Below are positions 15,699-28,168 of a DNA stretch of 64,000 nucleotides, piece by piece; position 1 is the stretch's first letter, and the number at the start of each line of letters is the position of its first letter. Under the pieces are notes generated by a model, which ran no database searches, was not told the DNA's origin, and was given only the letters and a program-made list of their open reading frames with translations. The position numbers and the translations under genes were made by a program. Location: assembly GCA_020137815.1 (NCBI GenBank), contig CM035352.1:7794905-7858904 (forward strand). The letters are read 5' to 3'. This DNA comes from Hormiphora californensis. Taxonomy: Eukaryota; Ctenophora; Tentaculata; Cydippida; Pleurobrachiidae.

Positions 15699-17885
15699 TT
15701 CTCTATCTTTCTCTCTTTTTCTATCTCTACCTATCTCTCTATTTGAACTCTTTCCCCCGTCTCTACCTCTCTAAGATCATTACTTTCAACTTACCTTTTT
15801 TTAAATAAACCTCATTTTCTCCATTTTTCAAGGGCTAAAGAAGAATCCATCAAATTAATTTTCTCGGCTTGTCTGTATTGGTGGACGGACTCTATATCTA
15901 AACCCAAGGCGGACTCTATAAATCTTAAAGCTGACTCTAAATCTACAATTATACTTTCATTCACCATTCTAGTGCTAAAACCCCCAACCTAGCCTAACCC
16001 TTAACCTAACGCTAACCCTAACATCGAACACAAATAACGGCCCTAACACTTATAAATGAGTATAGGGGTACAGCAAACTCTAACGGCCGAAATCCCGAGT
16101 TCGCTGCAAATAGAGGACTGTATGTCAATGTAAATTTATGTAGACATAGAGTCCTCCTTATTTATACTTTGCAGACATCGAGTCCTCATAGAGTTTAGAC
16201 TTATTCGGAATCTATATCTAAGTCTAAATTTACAGAGGGAAAATATTCAAATGGTTACGCCATTTGGTTAACCATTTGAATCGTTTCCCTTTGTTATTCG
16301 CTCTTGGGTAACCAGTTAAGCACTCTTGGTGGGAGGCGTCCTCTATGTGTATGTCTAAATTTAGATATAGAGTACCAGAATTCGCACATCACCTGTATCC
16401 GTGGTGCTCCGGGGGTCATAGTGCACAGTTTTGTTGAGTTGCTTGAACAGTTCAACAGCTCTAAGACCGACCCGCAACCGATTCGGATAACGGAACACCA
16501 CGGTATCACACAACGAAAAATGTGTTGTGTGTGCCGACTACCGAACCGAAAAAAAATTGACCTCCATAAACCGACCCGAAAAGTTTTCGACCTCCATAAA
16601 ACCTTCATAAACCGAACCGAACCGGAAGTTTTTTTCGATTTCGTTAAACCGAACCGAAGTTTAAAATCGTAAATCATCCTTTTCCTACACTTGATATTAG
16701 TATAATCTTTAGTTAGCTGATAGAAGTTTATGGACAGTTAATTGAATTGTAGGGAAGAACCAACACTTCCCTTCCCCACTAGTTCACTAGAATTATCTTC
16801 ATGAACCACCACGGTCACGCACACCCAGGACCGAAACAAGTAAACAACCAATCAGAACTCGTTATTTAGGTCACGTGACTGGTTATCAGCCAATCAGGGA
16901 CCAGTATTTCCTGATTTCATGAATTTTCCCACCACGGTCACGCACATCTTTTGCGAGCTAAATCTCATTGAAACTTTTAGTTAGCGTTGATCCTGAACAA
17001 GAATTATTGCATTCAATGAATAATGCTTTTTAAGGACTGTTGACGACTCGAAGATTTGTTCAGGAAAAGATAATCGTGACGGCATATTGTCGTATAATGA
17101 GATAATATATAATTTGATGCGATTGCTAACAGTTAGAAGTTTGAACTAAATACAGTGTAGTAAAATTAGGCAATATAAGAGAAGGGATCAGTTTTAGAAG
17201 ATGACCAGGATGTTATGTGAAGCAGAAATACGAAAACAAATGTGGAGGAGGGCTTGTTGAGTAAGGGGGTTAGGAGGGGCCATTTGTAGGAAACGTGACC
17301 ACAGGTCATTGTCCTTCAATGAATAGTGATGACACTGGCAAAACATAGAGAGTTGCCTGACACTGTATCTGCACTACCCAGTACCCACGGTTTAAAAAAA
17401 GTAGAGTATAAACAAGCTTTGTGTGACTTGTACTGTGAGCGTTTGGTAAAAGAAATCAAGCTAAACAACTAACTAACATCCCTGCAGAGCTATGTAATAA
17501 AACACAAAGGGGGGGGGGGGCAGCTGTGTGTCTCGGCATCTTAAACAGTGTGTGTGAGCTACATTGCCGAGTAAGAAAACGTAAAGGCTGCGTAGAGGAA
17601 CAAAGAAAAAACTATAAAGGACGGGGTAGAGAGGAATATATAGCTGTGAAAGTAAGTGCACAGAGCTCTAAGCGGCGGGTATGGGATAAAGACTTTTGAA
17701 ATGGCCTATAGACGTAGAAAACGAGAAGGCGAGAGGAACCAGAAAAAAATGGAGGACCAGGAGAGAAGGAAAAGCGGAAGAGAGCAGGCTGAGAGGCGGA
17801 TGGAGAAAGGAGAGAGAGAGAGATTGATAAGAGAGCGAGAAGAGAGAGCCAGAGAATCGTAAAAGAGTAGGAGCGAGAGCTGCGT

Positions 17886-17890
<5 letters not shown>
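14720..17890. other. Gene-free stretch with assorted repeats
   Basis: Contents: a ~24-bp tandem repeat (CTTTGCCCCAGAGAGGTGT) at about 15034-15100; CT/CTTT-rich sequence at 15511-15745; a degenerate telomere-like CCTAAC cluster at about 15985-16025; CCGAACCGA-type repeats at about 16520-16660; and a truncated copy of the 107-bp MITE at 16827-16916. The last lies between two copies of CCACCACGGTCACGCACA (about 16806 and 16930). No gene is apparent. Confidence 0.6.

Positions 17891-17892
<2 letters not shown>

Positions 17893-17947
<55 letters not shown>
17893..17947. repeat. (CT)n microsatellite
   Basis: An essentially perfect CT run. Confidence 0.95.
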
Positions 17948-17948
<1 letters not shown>

Positions 17949-18091
17949 ATTCACCTATAGTCTGTAATATCAACATAATATTAATGTGTTTTGCAGGTCT
18001 TCTATGATTGAACAGGTTCCACGATTAATGATGACATCAAACAGTTATTATATTGTTGTAGAATTAGAAATATAAATACATAATTTTTGAA

Positions 18092-18166
18092 CTGTCAGAC
18101 CATTGGCATGTCCCTATTCTCAATTCTTTCGGAGTGAGAACTGTGGCCAGAGCATTGGCATGACAG
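18092..18166. mobile_element. 75-bp miniature inverted-repeat element, copy 1
   Basis: Ends CTGTCAgaCCATTGGCATG and its inverse (CATTGGCATGACAG) frame a short core with GAGAACTGTGG. A 77-bp relative lies at 19521-19597 and a half copy at 43493-43533. Confidence 0.55.
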
Positions 18167-18481
18167 TTTTTGAAGGTCAATTGGTTAGTAACCAACCTTC
18201 AAGGAGAGGCAGGTATGACTCAAGGAGCAATGAGAGGTTTAGTAGGTATGACTGGAAAACGGATACCTCGAAGTAGTATTGCAGTTGAAATGGCGATAAA
18301 AAAGAGGAACTTTGATACTTGTGGGAAAGTCGTATCACCCATTGGCCCTTACACTACATTTGGAAATTGCCGTCAGGACTGTTCCCTGTGGTCCTTTCCC
18401 GATTTTAATTCTAAACCACGCTGCAGTGCGTCATTTGAGAACGACGAGACACAAATGTCAAAGTGAAATGAATTGAAAGTA

Positions 18482-18620
18482 CAGTCGGACCCCGATTTAC
18501 CGGAACCCCGATTTACCGGGAGGATAAACTTCCCCCGATATAAGAAATTGACGATATTTTGCCCCGATATACCGGGCACCCCGATTTACCCGAGCATCCC
18601 GGTAAATCGGGGTCCGACTG
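18482..18620. mobile_element. 139-bp pogo/Tigger-like MITE
   Basis: Terminal inverted repeats CAGTCGGACCCCGATTTACC are flanked by TA on both sides. This end sequence is typical of Tigger-type elements. Other members lie at 32602-32698 and 55939-56787, with end fragments at about 29449-29498 and 29524. Confidence 0.85.
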
Positions 18621-18849
18621 TATATCACCCTATTACCACGCAAAAACTAAAACGTGGCTTTGTATGTGAGCGCAACGAAAGAAACGATTAAGAGATCTCT
18701 CAAGAGCTGCTGCTCTGTACATGTTGTATACAGTTATTCAGAGAGAGAGAGAGCTGGAAAAGTATTGGATAAAAAAGGGGGCGACGGAGGAAGGGGATGG
18801 GAGTGGGTAGTAAAAGAGTAGAGGAGAAAGGAGAGGACGTAGAGAGGGG

Positions 18850-18951
<102 letters not shown>

Positions 18952-19128
18952 CTTACAGTCATCCAGTTGATGATCAGCAACTTTATGAGAGGCACAGTGA
19001 GGCACGGTACACACAGTGAGGAGGTATAAAAGTAAAAAAGAAAGAATACGATTTTGTTATAGGAGTCAAGTTGATTCAGGCTTTAAGATAATTCAGGCTT
19101 TAAGTTAATTCAGGCTATGGAGGAGAAT

Positions 19129-19301
19129 AGTCGTGGCTAGACCTCGGATTCAGCTCACGGCTATAAGCTATTTACCCCTGAGATGTGAGGCTATTCGCTG
19201 AAAATTCCCTGAAACCTCAGGGAATGCCGTCACTGACCCCTGAGACTCCAGGTCTCAGTGGTAAGTAACCGTGATCTAAACCTGAGATTCAGGCACGACT
19301 A
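19129..19301. mobile_element. Degenerate inverted-repeat element related to 48601-48818
   Basis: Ends read AGTCGTGGCTAGACCTCGG and its inverse ...CCTGAGATTCAGGCACGACT. The interior contains CCCCTGAGACTCCAGGTCTCAG, shared with the better-preserved copy at 48601-48818. Confidence 0.6.
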
Positions 19302-19520
19302 TTTGATCGAGGCTATAAGTTGATCGAGGCTATAATAGTGAGTCTAGTTTAGCAAGTCTCGTGAGATGAGTCTCACATGAACAATACAAATCAGCCTGCT
19401 CAATCTGGATCAGCTGTTGATACAGTTTAGATAGACTGTACAGTTTAGATAGACTGTTTGAATGATAGCCCGCCTATTTTGTTGAGTTGTTACTACTCAA
19501 CAGCTTCTATCAAAAGGACT

Positions 19521-19597
19521 CTGTCAGGCCAATGTTCTGACCACAGTTCTCGCGCACTCCGCAAAATGAGAATAGGGTCAAGCCAATGCTCTGACAG
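19521..19597. mobile_element. 77-bp miniature inverted-repeat element, copy 2
   Basis: CTGTCAGGCCAATGTTCTGA at the left is mirrored by GCCAATGCTCTGACAG at the right. Same family as 18092-18166. Confidence 0.6.
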
Positions 19598-20031
19598 GAA
19601 GGACTTGTCTGTTAGGCTACAATTGAATTGCAACAAAGTGATGGATGGCAAAAGTTAAAACATCATGATGAAGATGCTTGTTATGTTCTAACCCTCCTAG
19701 GTAGGCAAGAAGCTGCTGCATGCCTTCCGTCTTCTCTCGTGTCCACTGAGTGGCTGTAAACACTGGCAAATGATACACCAAGATGCAGTTTGCGGTTTAT
19801 AGGTTTATAGAAAACATATTTTTAGCCTAATTTACTCTTTTCTGAAGACATTTACAATTTGCATCTGTCCAAGATAATACTGCAGTTCCGATATGAAACT
19901 AGGCAGTACTTACAATTAAAGGGATTCACCTTGGATGAGAAATTGGGTGCCAGTTGGTCAAATGATGATGCTTGAAATTACCCCAAGTATTTAGACGTAA
20001 AATGCGGCGTCCGAAAGCATCCCTCGAATCA

Positions 20032-20211
20032 CAGTGCTGCTTGTAGTCAAATTACCGTAATGAAAATACAGTAAGGAGACGCGCACGGTGCATAACGCGC
20101 GGCAAAAAGTTCATGTGTCAGCACGTACTAGCGCCCTGATTGGTCACGGTTGCGCGTCGTCTTACTGTATCTTCGTTTTCCATTACCGTTTTCCCACTAC
20201 AAGCGACCGTG
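20032..20211. mobile_element. 180-bp MITE with TCA flanks
   Basis: Ends CAGTGCTGCTTGTAGT and (inverse) CACGGTCGCTTGTAGT are imperfect inverted repeats that continue through ATTACCGTAATG-like sequence. TCA flanks both ends. A reverse-oriented copy with TTA flanks is at 40346-40526 and an end fragment at about 25367-25408. Confidence 0.75.
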
Positions 20212-20639
20212 TCAGTTTTTTACCAAGGCAAAGACGCCCAGTTTCTTACCCAGACAATGTCTGACAGACATGAATTATCCGTTGCCTAGCAACGATTTCA
20301 CAGAACACAATACCTCCAGGCCGGAATCAAATCGAAAACTCGAGTTTTAGCTTGTTCATTGAAAAATTAGAATATATGTAAAAACATTAGATCGGCAAAG
20401 AAATGACACTACATACTAATCTCTCTTAATTAACTACAATTGTATCTTCTCCTTGGCAATTATATACTCACACAGTACTCATGAGTGCACATGTTGTTGT
20501 ACTCAATATACTCACACAGTACATGTTGTTGTAGTAGTAGTTGTAGTAATTATTGTTGAGCTAGTATAATACTCAACAAAGTATAGTAATGAATCAAAGT
20601 GATTGCCACACTAGCACACAGTATGATAATATCAAACAC

Positions 20640-20792
20640 ACACTCACACACACTCACACACACATACTCACACACAGACATACACTCACACACTCTCTCT
20701 CTCCCTCTCTTTCTTGACCTACTACTTAGTAAACTCAATAACACAGTACATACGCATATAAATTATATGCTGTTATAGCTCATCTTTCTCAT

Positions 20793-20840
<48 letters not shown>

Positions 20841-20850
20841 CCCCTCTCTC

Positions 20851-20890
<40 letters not shown>
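20640..20890. repeat. (CA)n-like and (CT)n tracts
   Basis: ACACACTCAC-type repeats at about 20636-20698 precede a CT tract at 20791-20890 interrupted by CCCCCC. Confidence 0.8.
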
Positions 20891-20896
<6 letters not shown>

Positions 20897-21019
20897 TCTC
20901 GCTCTTCCTCACTTCGTGGTTCAATCACTAAATAAGCTGTTTAACATTGCATTGTACACTAAGGGGATTAATATAATATGTGCGCTCCAGGCCTGCGTGT
21001 GTGCGTGTGGAAGTATACA

Positions 21020-22128
21020 GGGGGGGGTGACACGTAACACTTTGTAACACTTTGTAACATGTGCAGAAAACTTTTTGTGCACGTTACATGTTACAAAGTG
21101 TTACATAGTGTTACAAAGTGTTACATAGTGTTACAAAGTGTTACATAGTGTTACATAGTGTTACAAAGTGTTACATAGTGTTACAAAGTGTTACATAGTG
21201 TTACAAAGTGTTACAAAGTGTTACATAGTGTTACAAAGTGTTACATAGTGTTACAAAGTGTTACAAATTGTTACATAGTGTTACAAAGTGTCACAAAGTG
21301 TTACATAGTGTCACAAAGTGTTACAAATTGTTACAAAGTGTTACAAATTGTTACAAAAACACAAGGATTTGTAGCGAAGCACATTTTCAATCTTTGACCA
21401 AAAAAATTGATTTTGGAAAAATTTTATTTCTTTTTCCAACAGAAACGTCGTATATCATCTTATTAAGTACAAAGAATCGATTACCAATGAAAAAAGTCAA
21501 TTGGGTCACAACTCACAGGTGACTCAGCACATTGGGGGCCTCTGAGAGGCACAATACTTCTAATATCACTCTAAAAACTTTACCGTTGTCTAAAGTTCAT
21601 ATTTTTCTTTACCAAATGGACTATTTCAGCCCTGATTTCCACAGTCGATGACATCGGAGGCTCAAAACATCCGCAAATTAGTAAAAAAGTGTATGTTTTA
21701 ACCCTAGAAATGATTTAAAACTTTTAGATGTGTTCTAGAAAGACACCAAAGTCGTTCAAATTACTTATTCACCAACCGTTGAAAATTTGCTTCGCTACAA
21801 ATCCTTGTGTTTTGTAACAATTTGTAACACTTTGTAACAATTTGTAACAATTTGTAACACTTTGTAACAATTTGTAACAATTTGTAACACTTTGTGACAC
21901 TTTGTAACACTTTGTAACACTATGTAACACTATGTAACACTTTGTAACACTATGTAACACTTTGTAACACTTTGTAACACTTTGTAACACTATGTAACAC
22001 TTTGTAACACTATGTAACACTTTGTAACACTATGTAACACTTTGTAACACTATGTAACACTTTGTAACATGTGCAGAAAACTTTTTGTGCACGTTACATG
22101 TTACAAAGTGTTACGTGTCACCCCCCCC
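21020..22128. mobile_element. Complete 1,109-bp inverted-repeat element with 10-bp satellite arms
   Basis: Both ends begin with eight G then TGACACGTAACACTTTGTAA (inverted at the right), followed by an imperfect hairpin around GTGCAGAAAACTTTTTGTGCA. Each arm then carries about 25-28 copies of a 10-bp unit, GTTACAAAGT or GTTACATAGT, in opposite orientation. The arms end in a shared inner segment (ACAAGGATTTGTAGCGAAGC), giving arms of ~350-375 bp around a ~385-bp core. TATACA flanks both ends (21014-21019, 22129-22134), a 6-bp target duplication. No protein is encoded. The core is repeated at 1221-1590. I cannot place it in a superfamily. Confidence 0.85.
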
Positions 22129-22445
22129 TATACATCTAGCTCTAACTCGATCACAATTCTCCTTTTTATCGAGCACTTTGAAACTATAAATTGTTTTTTC
22201 AATCCTTCAGTATAATATCTCTCTGACGCATTATATATGGGGCAAGGAATGCAATCGTAATGGACAGAAAGTGGCAAAAAGTTTTGAAAAATCAAACAAC
22301 TCGTTATCTCTCTCTACTTTTCTCTCTCTCGCATGCTGTAAGAGACAAACTGTATACAAGGATGATGCGTGTGTGCGTCCTCCCTCTATCGTAGCTCTCT
22401 CTCTTTCTCGCAGCTGGTTCTCCTATTATCTTCCTTCCTTCCCCC

Positions 22446-22448
<3 letters not shown>

Positions 22449-22519
<71 letters not shown>

Positions 22520-22616
22520 CGCCACGAGATGCCGTTCTCTCTAATCGTTGGAGCAGCAGCTGGTCGCTCATCTACAATGTACACACACACACACAAACAG
22601 AGAAAGAGAGAGGGAT

Positions 22617-22659
<43 letters not shown>

Positions 22660-22660
22660 T
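22449..22660. repeat. (CT)n and (GA)n tracts
   Basis: A CT run at 22449-22515 is followed by a short CA run near 22577-22593 and GA runs at about 22600-22648. Confidence 0.9.
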
Positions 22661-22740
22661 AGAGTGACAGAGAAACAGAGAGAGAAAGAGTGAGAGAGAG
22701 ACACAACAGAGAGAGATGGACAGAACTATGGCAAGAGTGT

Positions 22741-24809
22741 TTAGTTCCAAATCTTAAGGAGGGCATCCCAAGACCCCGTGCACAGAGCAACACCATCATT
22801 ATCCACCCCGAGACAGCTGACTTTGCCCGTGTGCTCCTGAAGAGATGTGATCACTCCTCCCAACAGGGTATCCCACAGGTGTACATGTGAATCTTCATAA
22901 CCGGCAAATATTATCCTTCCACTGAGACTAGCATCAACAGCCGCCACACCACACGCTGGGTTATCGAAACAGTACTGGGAGATTTCTTGGTCGGCCCTGA
23001 TATCAAACAATCGGACCACGCCGTCATCGCTGGCTGTCACGAAGTTGTACTCGTTCTTTAGCCATTTACAGTCGACAACATCAGAGAGATGGCCCACCAG
23101 AGTTTGGCGACACATCCCGTCTCGGAGATCCCAAAGCTTTACGGTGGCGTCCGTTGAGCCTGAAATATAGGGATGTCTGTTATAGAGCTGCAGACTTATT
23201 CAGTAAAGATATAATAGAGTTGTCGAGGAGAGCCATATCCCACTTGAAGGATTTAAAAGAGGTGCTTAATTACACTGAATCTTTTGCCAGCCGCATGGGA
23301 AGAAATGTATATTTGTTGGAAAGACACGTCTTCCCATCTTTCAGACTGCCCTGATTAACTAATTATTTAATTGGTTCATTAACTAATTATATAACCTGAG
23401 ATGAAAGTGTTGTTGTCGGGAAGAATGGAAAGACAGTCGACTTCACCGTAATGATCCTTTAAGGTTGTTATCTGCTGACCGGTATTAATATCCCACAATA
23501 TACACATCTTATCACCTGTAGGGGGCATTAGTAAGTCACATTGTTTTACAATCCCGTGCAGATAACATGAGTTTGATAGTAACATTATTAGTGACACCAG
23601 CTCTTACTACCCTCACTCGACTCTCTAGAGGCGTTAATTTCAAATGGGTGAAAAAGGTAGGAACTGGGTGGGTGGTCTTTGAGAGAGAGAGAATAAGAAA
23701 TCTGACCTGCAGCAAGCTTACAGTTACCATGACAACTAGTTATAATTAACCACTCAATGGTAAATACACTACAATTACCCTACAATTAAATTAAACATTA
23801 CTTACCCGAGCTGGTTAGCATCTGTTGATCTGAGAGAAACTGGCACTCTCCCAGATATCCCATCGTGCCCCTGCAATACCCTGACCTGCTTTGCACTTGC
23901 CCCACTGTTCTCGTTCAGCTCGAATATGGTACACACGTTGTCAAGGCCACCAGATGCCACGAAGTTGCCTAGCAACGGGGAGAGAGGTTAGCAGCTGTGG
24001 GTTACATCACCACCAAGCTATACCCCCTGATCCCTCACACAGACACCATCATGTATTATAGGTGGCATGATTCTGGAATGTACCCATACTTTTGGAAAAA
24101 TGTAAATCTATTTTATTACAGAAGAAGAAAACAGATGGGGAGCTACACAAGTCAAAAGAGGAACACATTTTATTACAGAAGATCGGATGAAAAAAGAGGG
24201 TGGATTAATACCTTATTGATAGTTATTATAATACCTGAAGGGGAGTATGAACAACACAAGACCCATGAGCAGTTTAACTCAATGGCGTGAATCTTGTTTC
24301 CACTGTATGTGTCCCACACCAACAGTCGGGAATCCTGACTGGCGCTGAGTACGTGACGGGCATCATGACACCAATCCATGGCGTACACCTGGAGTAGGGA
24401 AATGGGATGTTAGATGGGACGAAGAGGATGGTACATCGTGGGAATTCAAATCATCAAGAGTTTCAAACTGCCCCCCCCCCCTCCCCGGTCAAATTGTTGG
24501 TGGTGGACTCAAGCTACGAATCACACCGAATTGCTAGGATCATACCTAAAATCATTATAAAATCCCTAGTGGTTTCTTTAAAAACGTTTTGTATACCTTG
24601 GTGAGATGTCCCTTCAGATCTTTCCTTCTCCTAATTTTCACTGGGACCTGCTCCACTTCTTGTGTCTCAGCGAATAGATCGGCATCGTTCACTGCCTGTC
24701 GTTTCTCCTGAAGGGTCAGCTTGAGATCGTACACCTCCCTCTCCTCGGGGCCTAGGTCGTCTGGGTTTATCACCATCTGCCCCATGCCATCCATCCCGGG
24801 ATCTTCCAT
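22741..24809 (-). CDS. Divergent G-protein beta subunit paralogue, 5 exons, one frameshift
   Basis: Exons in coding order are 24597-24809, 24235-24388, 23806-23968, 23396-23515 and 22741-23159. A 71-residue N-terminal exon starts MEDPGMDGMGQMV, longer than in the first gene, and contains the gamma-binding helix. WD40 landmarks are DLKGHLTK, LLVWDTYSGNKIHAI, GGLDNVCTIFEL, CILWDINTGQQ, KLWDLRDGMCRQT, SDDGVVRLFDIR and the end GSWDALLKIWN. Four intron positions match the first gene; two introns of that gene are absent. Exon 3 has one extra G (CCC at 23859-23861 on the plus strand). Reading GATGG there restores YLGECQFLSDQQMLTSSG and gives 355 residues. The insertion ENSGASAKQ between blades is unlike the neighbour. 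The frameshift could be a sequencing error or a null allele. It is not the G beta-5 class: the C-terminus is LKIWN. Confidence 0.85.
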
Positions 24810-25953
24810 ACCCTAGTAGTTGGGAGACACGTTAATGATAATACGAAACACGTGATTACATTAGGAAATATGTGGGGTTTTAGGGCATGTGGGGTTTTTA
24901 CAAAAATGGTTTAAAGGCAAAAGGCACCAAAAACGAACGAATGTTGCTTCACGAACTAATTTTGGACGGGCAAATATCACATTTAATATTGAGAGGGTGA
25001 ATAACATTAAACAATTATGTTAAGAGGATGCCATGGCGAATACTACTTGACATATATTCTCTCCTTGTTTTAAACGCAAAAGAACAGCAAGGTGTTTTTG
25101 AAACTCTAGTCACATTATAGCTGTGTGACTGGGTTATACAAAAGAAACACTATTACCCCTACACCCATCACTTGGTAACAACTATATATTACATTAATGA
25201 TTTCTATAAATAGATTTAGCAATTTGAAGCCCCAGAACACCCCCAGTACCTAATAACTATTATAATAGCAATTCAAAAGGCAACTCTTCTGAGTCACATA
25301 CCCCAGCTTGACCTCCCACTCACATACACACACTCACTACCAGGCGAGCTAAATGGTCAGGACTCACAGTGCTGCTTGTAGTCGTATTACCGTAATAGAA
25401 ATACAAAATGGTCAGGACTCAGGCCGTATTATCTACCTAGTATATCAATTTCACAAATCCCTTTATTATATACCTTTTAGTGTATTTAAGTAACCTGCTT
25501 CTATGTAATATGTCGTCATTACTACAGCTACTGTGGCATTCTGATATTACTATTCAGTGATCAGTGATCACGCTTTGGAAAGATTGAGGTACTTAGTATT
25601 TGATTTAGTTCTCCAAATGCTAAGTACCAAATGTCATTTCTAATATATGTGTATGTGTGCAATATGCCTTTAGCCTTAGTGTACATAATATATTTGTCAT
25701 CCCAAGGTATTAGTACATCTCCCCCTCGATCTGTGTAGGTCTATATCATTCTAGTCCAGGTCCTCACTCTTTTAACATCACATAATTATAGATCGCCAGA
25801 CATTATATATACGGACACATACACAAAGCAATGGAGCATTATCAATATACTAATATTATATTACTGCTCTAATACTGGAATATAGAGGGATGTGTCTAGA
25901 GCTTCCGCAATCCATTGCGGTCCATCCGTCAGGAAGGAGTGCAATTGAGGAGG

Positions 25954-25957
<4 letters not shown>
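24810..25957. other. Gene-free upstream region of the second G beta gene
   Basis: AT-rich, with no coding signal. It includes a fragment of the 180-bp MITE family (CAGTGCTGCTTGTAGTCGTA) at about 25367-25408. Confidence 0.6.

Positions 25958-26040
<83 letters not shown>
25958..26040. repeat. (GA)n microsatellite
   Basis: A perfect GA run, followed by a short (CA)n-like stretch near 26060-26095. Confidence 0.95.
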
Positions 26041-26045
<5 letters not shown>

Positions 26046-26715
26046 AAGGCATCCTTGATACACACACACAAATACACACACAAACAAATACACGCACAGT
26101 CTCAGTACATGACTCAAGCAAATCAGCCCGCTTGTCAGCACCTCTCGCTATGTGTGTATTACGACAGAAGCACAGTTGGAAGAAATTATTGAGTAATAAG
26201 GAAGAAGTTGGACAAGGAAGAAATTGGTTGGAGTGGACGAGAGATACGTATAACGCACAAAAGTTGCTTGTTATCACCCCTTACTCAACAAATAGCTGCT
26301 GCATTTTTACAAAGTGTTTGGTGGAACGTCTGATAAAAATATAATACCCCCTCCCGTTGTAAAGCCAGTTGTGGACCATTTACAGAGTAAGTGTCGTCGA
26401 CAATTAGTACCGAGGGAAACGGCCATGTGATTAATAGAGAGTTAACAAAGTGCAGCAGTACTACCGTCTACTTAGACAGCTATATTACAGTATTAGTGAG
26501 TACCTTCCCTAGTCAGAATATAATACGTATTATTTTTAACAATACGTATTAAATACACGCGCAAATATGTATTTAATACGTATTAAATACGTATTATAAG
26601 CCGAAAATACAGAAAAGCCGCGCATTTTGCAAGTGCTACCATCGCGAGCCGCACAACTTCCGACCCAATTTTAGGTCAAAAGCGCGTTACAGATACGACA
26701 TACAGCCTCACCCTG

Positions 26716-27208
26716 CCACATGTCCCAATACAGCTCTGCCACGAATTGCTACTGTGTTCCCCCGCCTTCTAAAACAGGTCCCTGTCCCAGTACAGCTCTG
26801 CCACGAATTGCTACTGTCTTCCCCCGCCTTCTAAAACAGGTCCCTGTCCCACTACAGCTCTGCCACGAATTGCTACTGTGTTCCCCGCCTTCTAAAACAG
26901 GTCCCTGTCCCAGTACAGCTCTGCCACGAATTGCTACTGTCTTCCCCCGCCTTCTAAAACAGGTCCCTGTCCCAGTACAGCTCTGTCACGAATTGCTACT
27001 GTGTTCCCCGCCTTCTAAAACAGGTCCCTGTCCCAATACAGCTCTGCCACGAATTGCTACTGTCTTCCCCCGCCTTCTAAAACAGGTCCCTGTTCCAATA
27101 CAGCTCTGCCACGAACTGCTACTGTGTTCCTCCGTCTTCTAAAACAGGTCCCTGTCCCAGTACAGCTCTGCCACGAATTGCTACTGTCTTCCCCGCCTTC
27201 TAAAACAG
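26716..27208. repeat. 61/62-bp tandem satellite, eight copies
   Basis: The anchor TTCTAAAACAGG recurs at 61- or 62-base intervals (26767, 26829, 26890, 26952, 27013, 27075, 27137, 27198). Units differ by GTGTTCC versus GTCTTCC and by one C, partly in alternation, so a two-unit higher-order pattern is present. A 140-codon reading frame through it is a by-product. Confidence 0.9.
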
Positions 27209-28095
27209 GTACCTAATTGTGTGATATAGAGAACGAACATTGCTCAAGACACACCAGTTATACTCAGTAGAACAACCATGAAATCGTGCTAAAGTGAGTG
27301 TCTATAGTACTGATGTACCTCATCAATGAAAGAAATGAACCTTCGTTCAAGTGCTGTACTAATACTACAAAGAATGCACTTGATGAAACAGCTGTACTAG
27401 AATAGGAATGAACCTAAACAGCTGAATGATGAACCTGTGCTACAAGGAATGAACGTATTATCAGGATCGCGGAATGAACCTGTTATTCTGGATGCTTTAC
27501 GGACACTGATAAGTGTATATCCTACCGAGTCTTGGATGCTTGGTCGAGGGAATGGTTGGAAAACATAAGTGGACATTGTGGTATGGTGTGTTGTTATGTT
27601 CTAACCCTCGGTCAGACAGGGTCGAGCAAGGCAAGTAGTAAGAGACGACGTGATCAAGAAAGAGAGAGAGAGAGAGCTGTGTGTGGCAAGAAGCTGAAAA
27701 GATAACAACGATGCTTTGTATGTTTGTGTAGCAACATCCACCTTGTTGTGATTTACACACACGTTTACAATGTGCTGCTGATGGGGCGCTACACAATGCA
27801 GATCTCGAGAGAAGTTCACTGTCACACACAAGGGCAGGCTAACTTGGCTAAACTGCCATCAACATAGACTGAATTCAAATTTCAAGCACAGTTTACAACT
27901 CCCCCTGTTTGTGTGGCAAATATAAGAATTAGAGCCAGCAAGTGCACGACAGCAGCAGTAGCGGCAGCAACACACAGATAGTGTAAAACGCTGAAAATAC
28001 GTGTGTCGTGTGTATATCTGCAGTGGTCTGAACTTGCTCAAGTTGAGCTGCCATGAGAATTGAAACAATTAACATGCAACGCTGTGTGTGAGTGT

Positions 28096-28168
<73 letters not shown>

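Noticed and set aside
15985-16025. Telomere array
   Set aside because: Only a few degenerate CCTAAC-like units; not a telomere or clear interstitial telomere.
23154-23354. 66-codon plus-strand frame within a G beta intron
   Set aside because: No recognisable similarity and lies wholly in a short intron on the opposite strand.
26716-27208. CRISPR-like array
   Set aside because: Units are contiguous repeats without unique spacers, in animal DNA.
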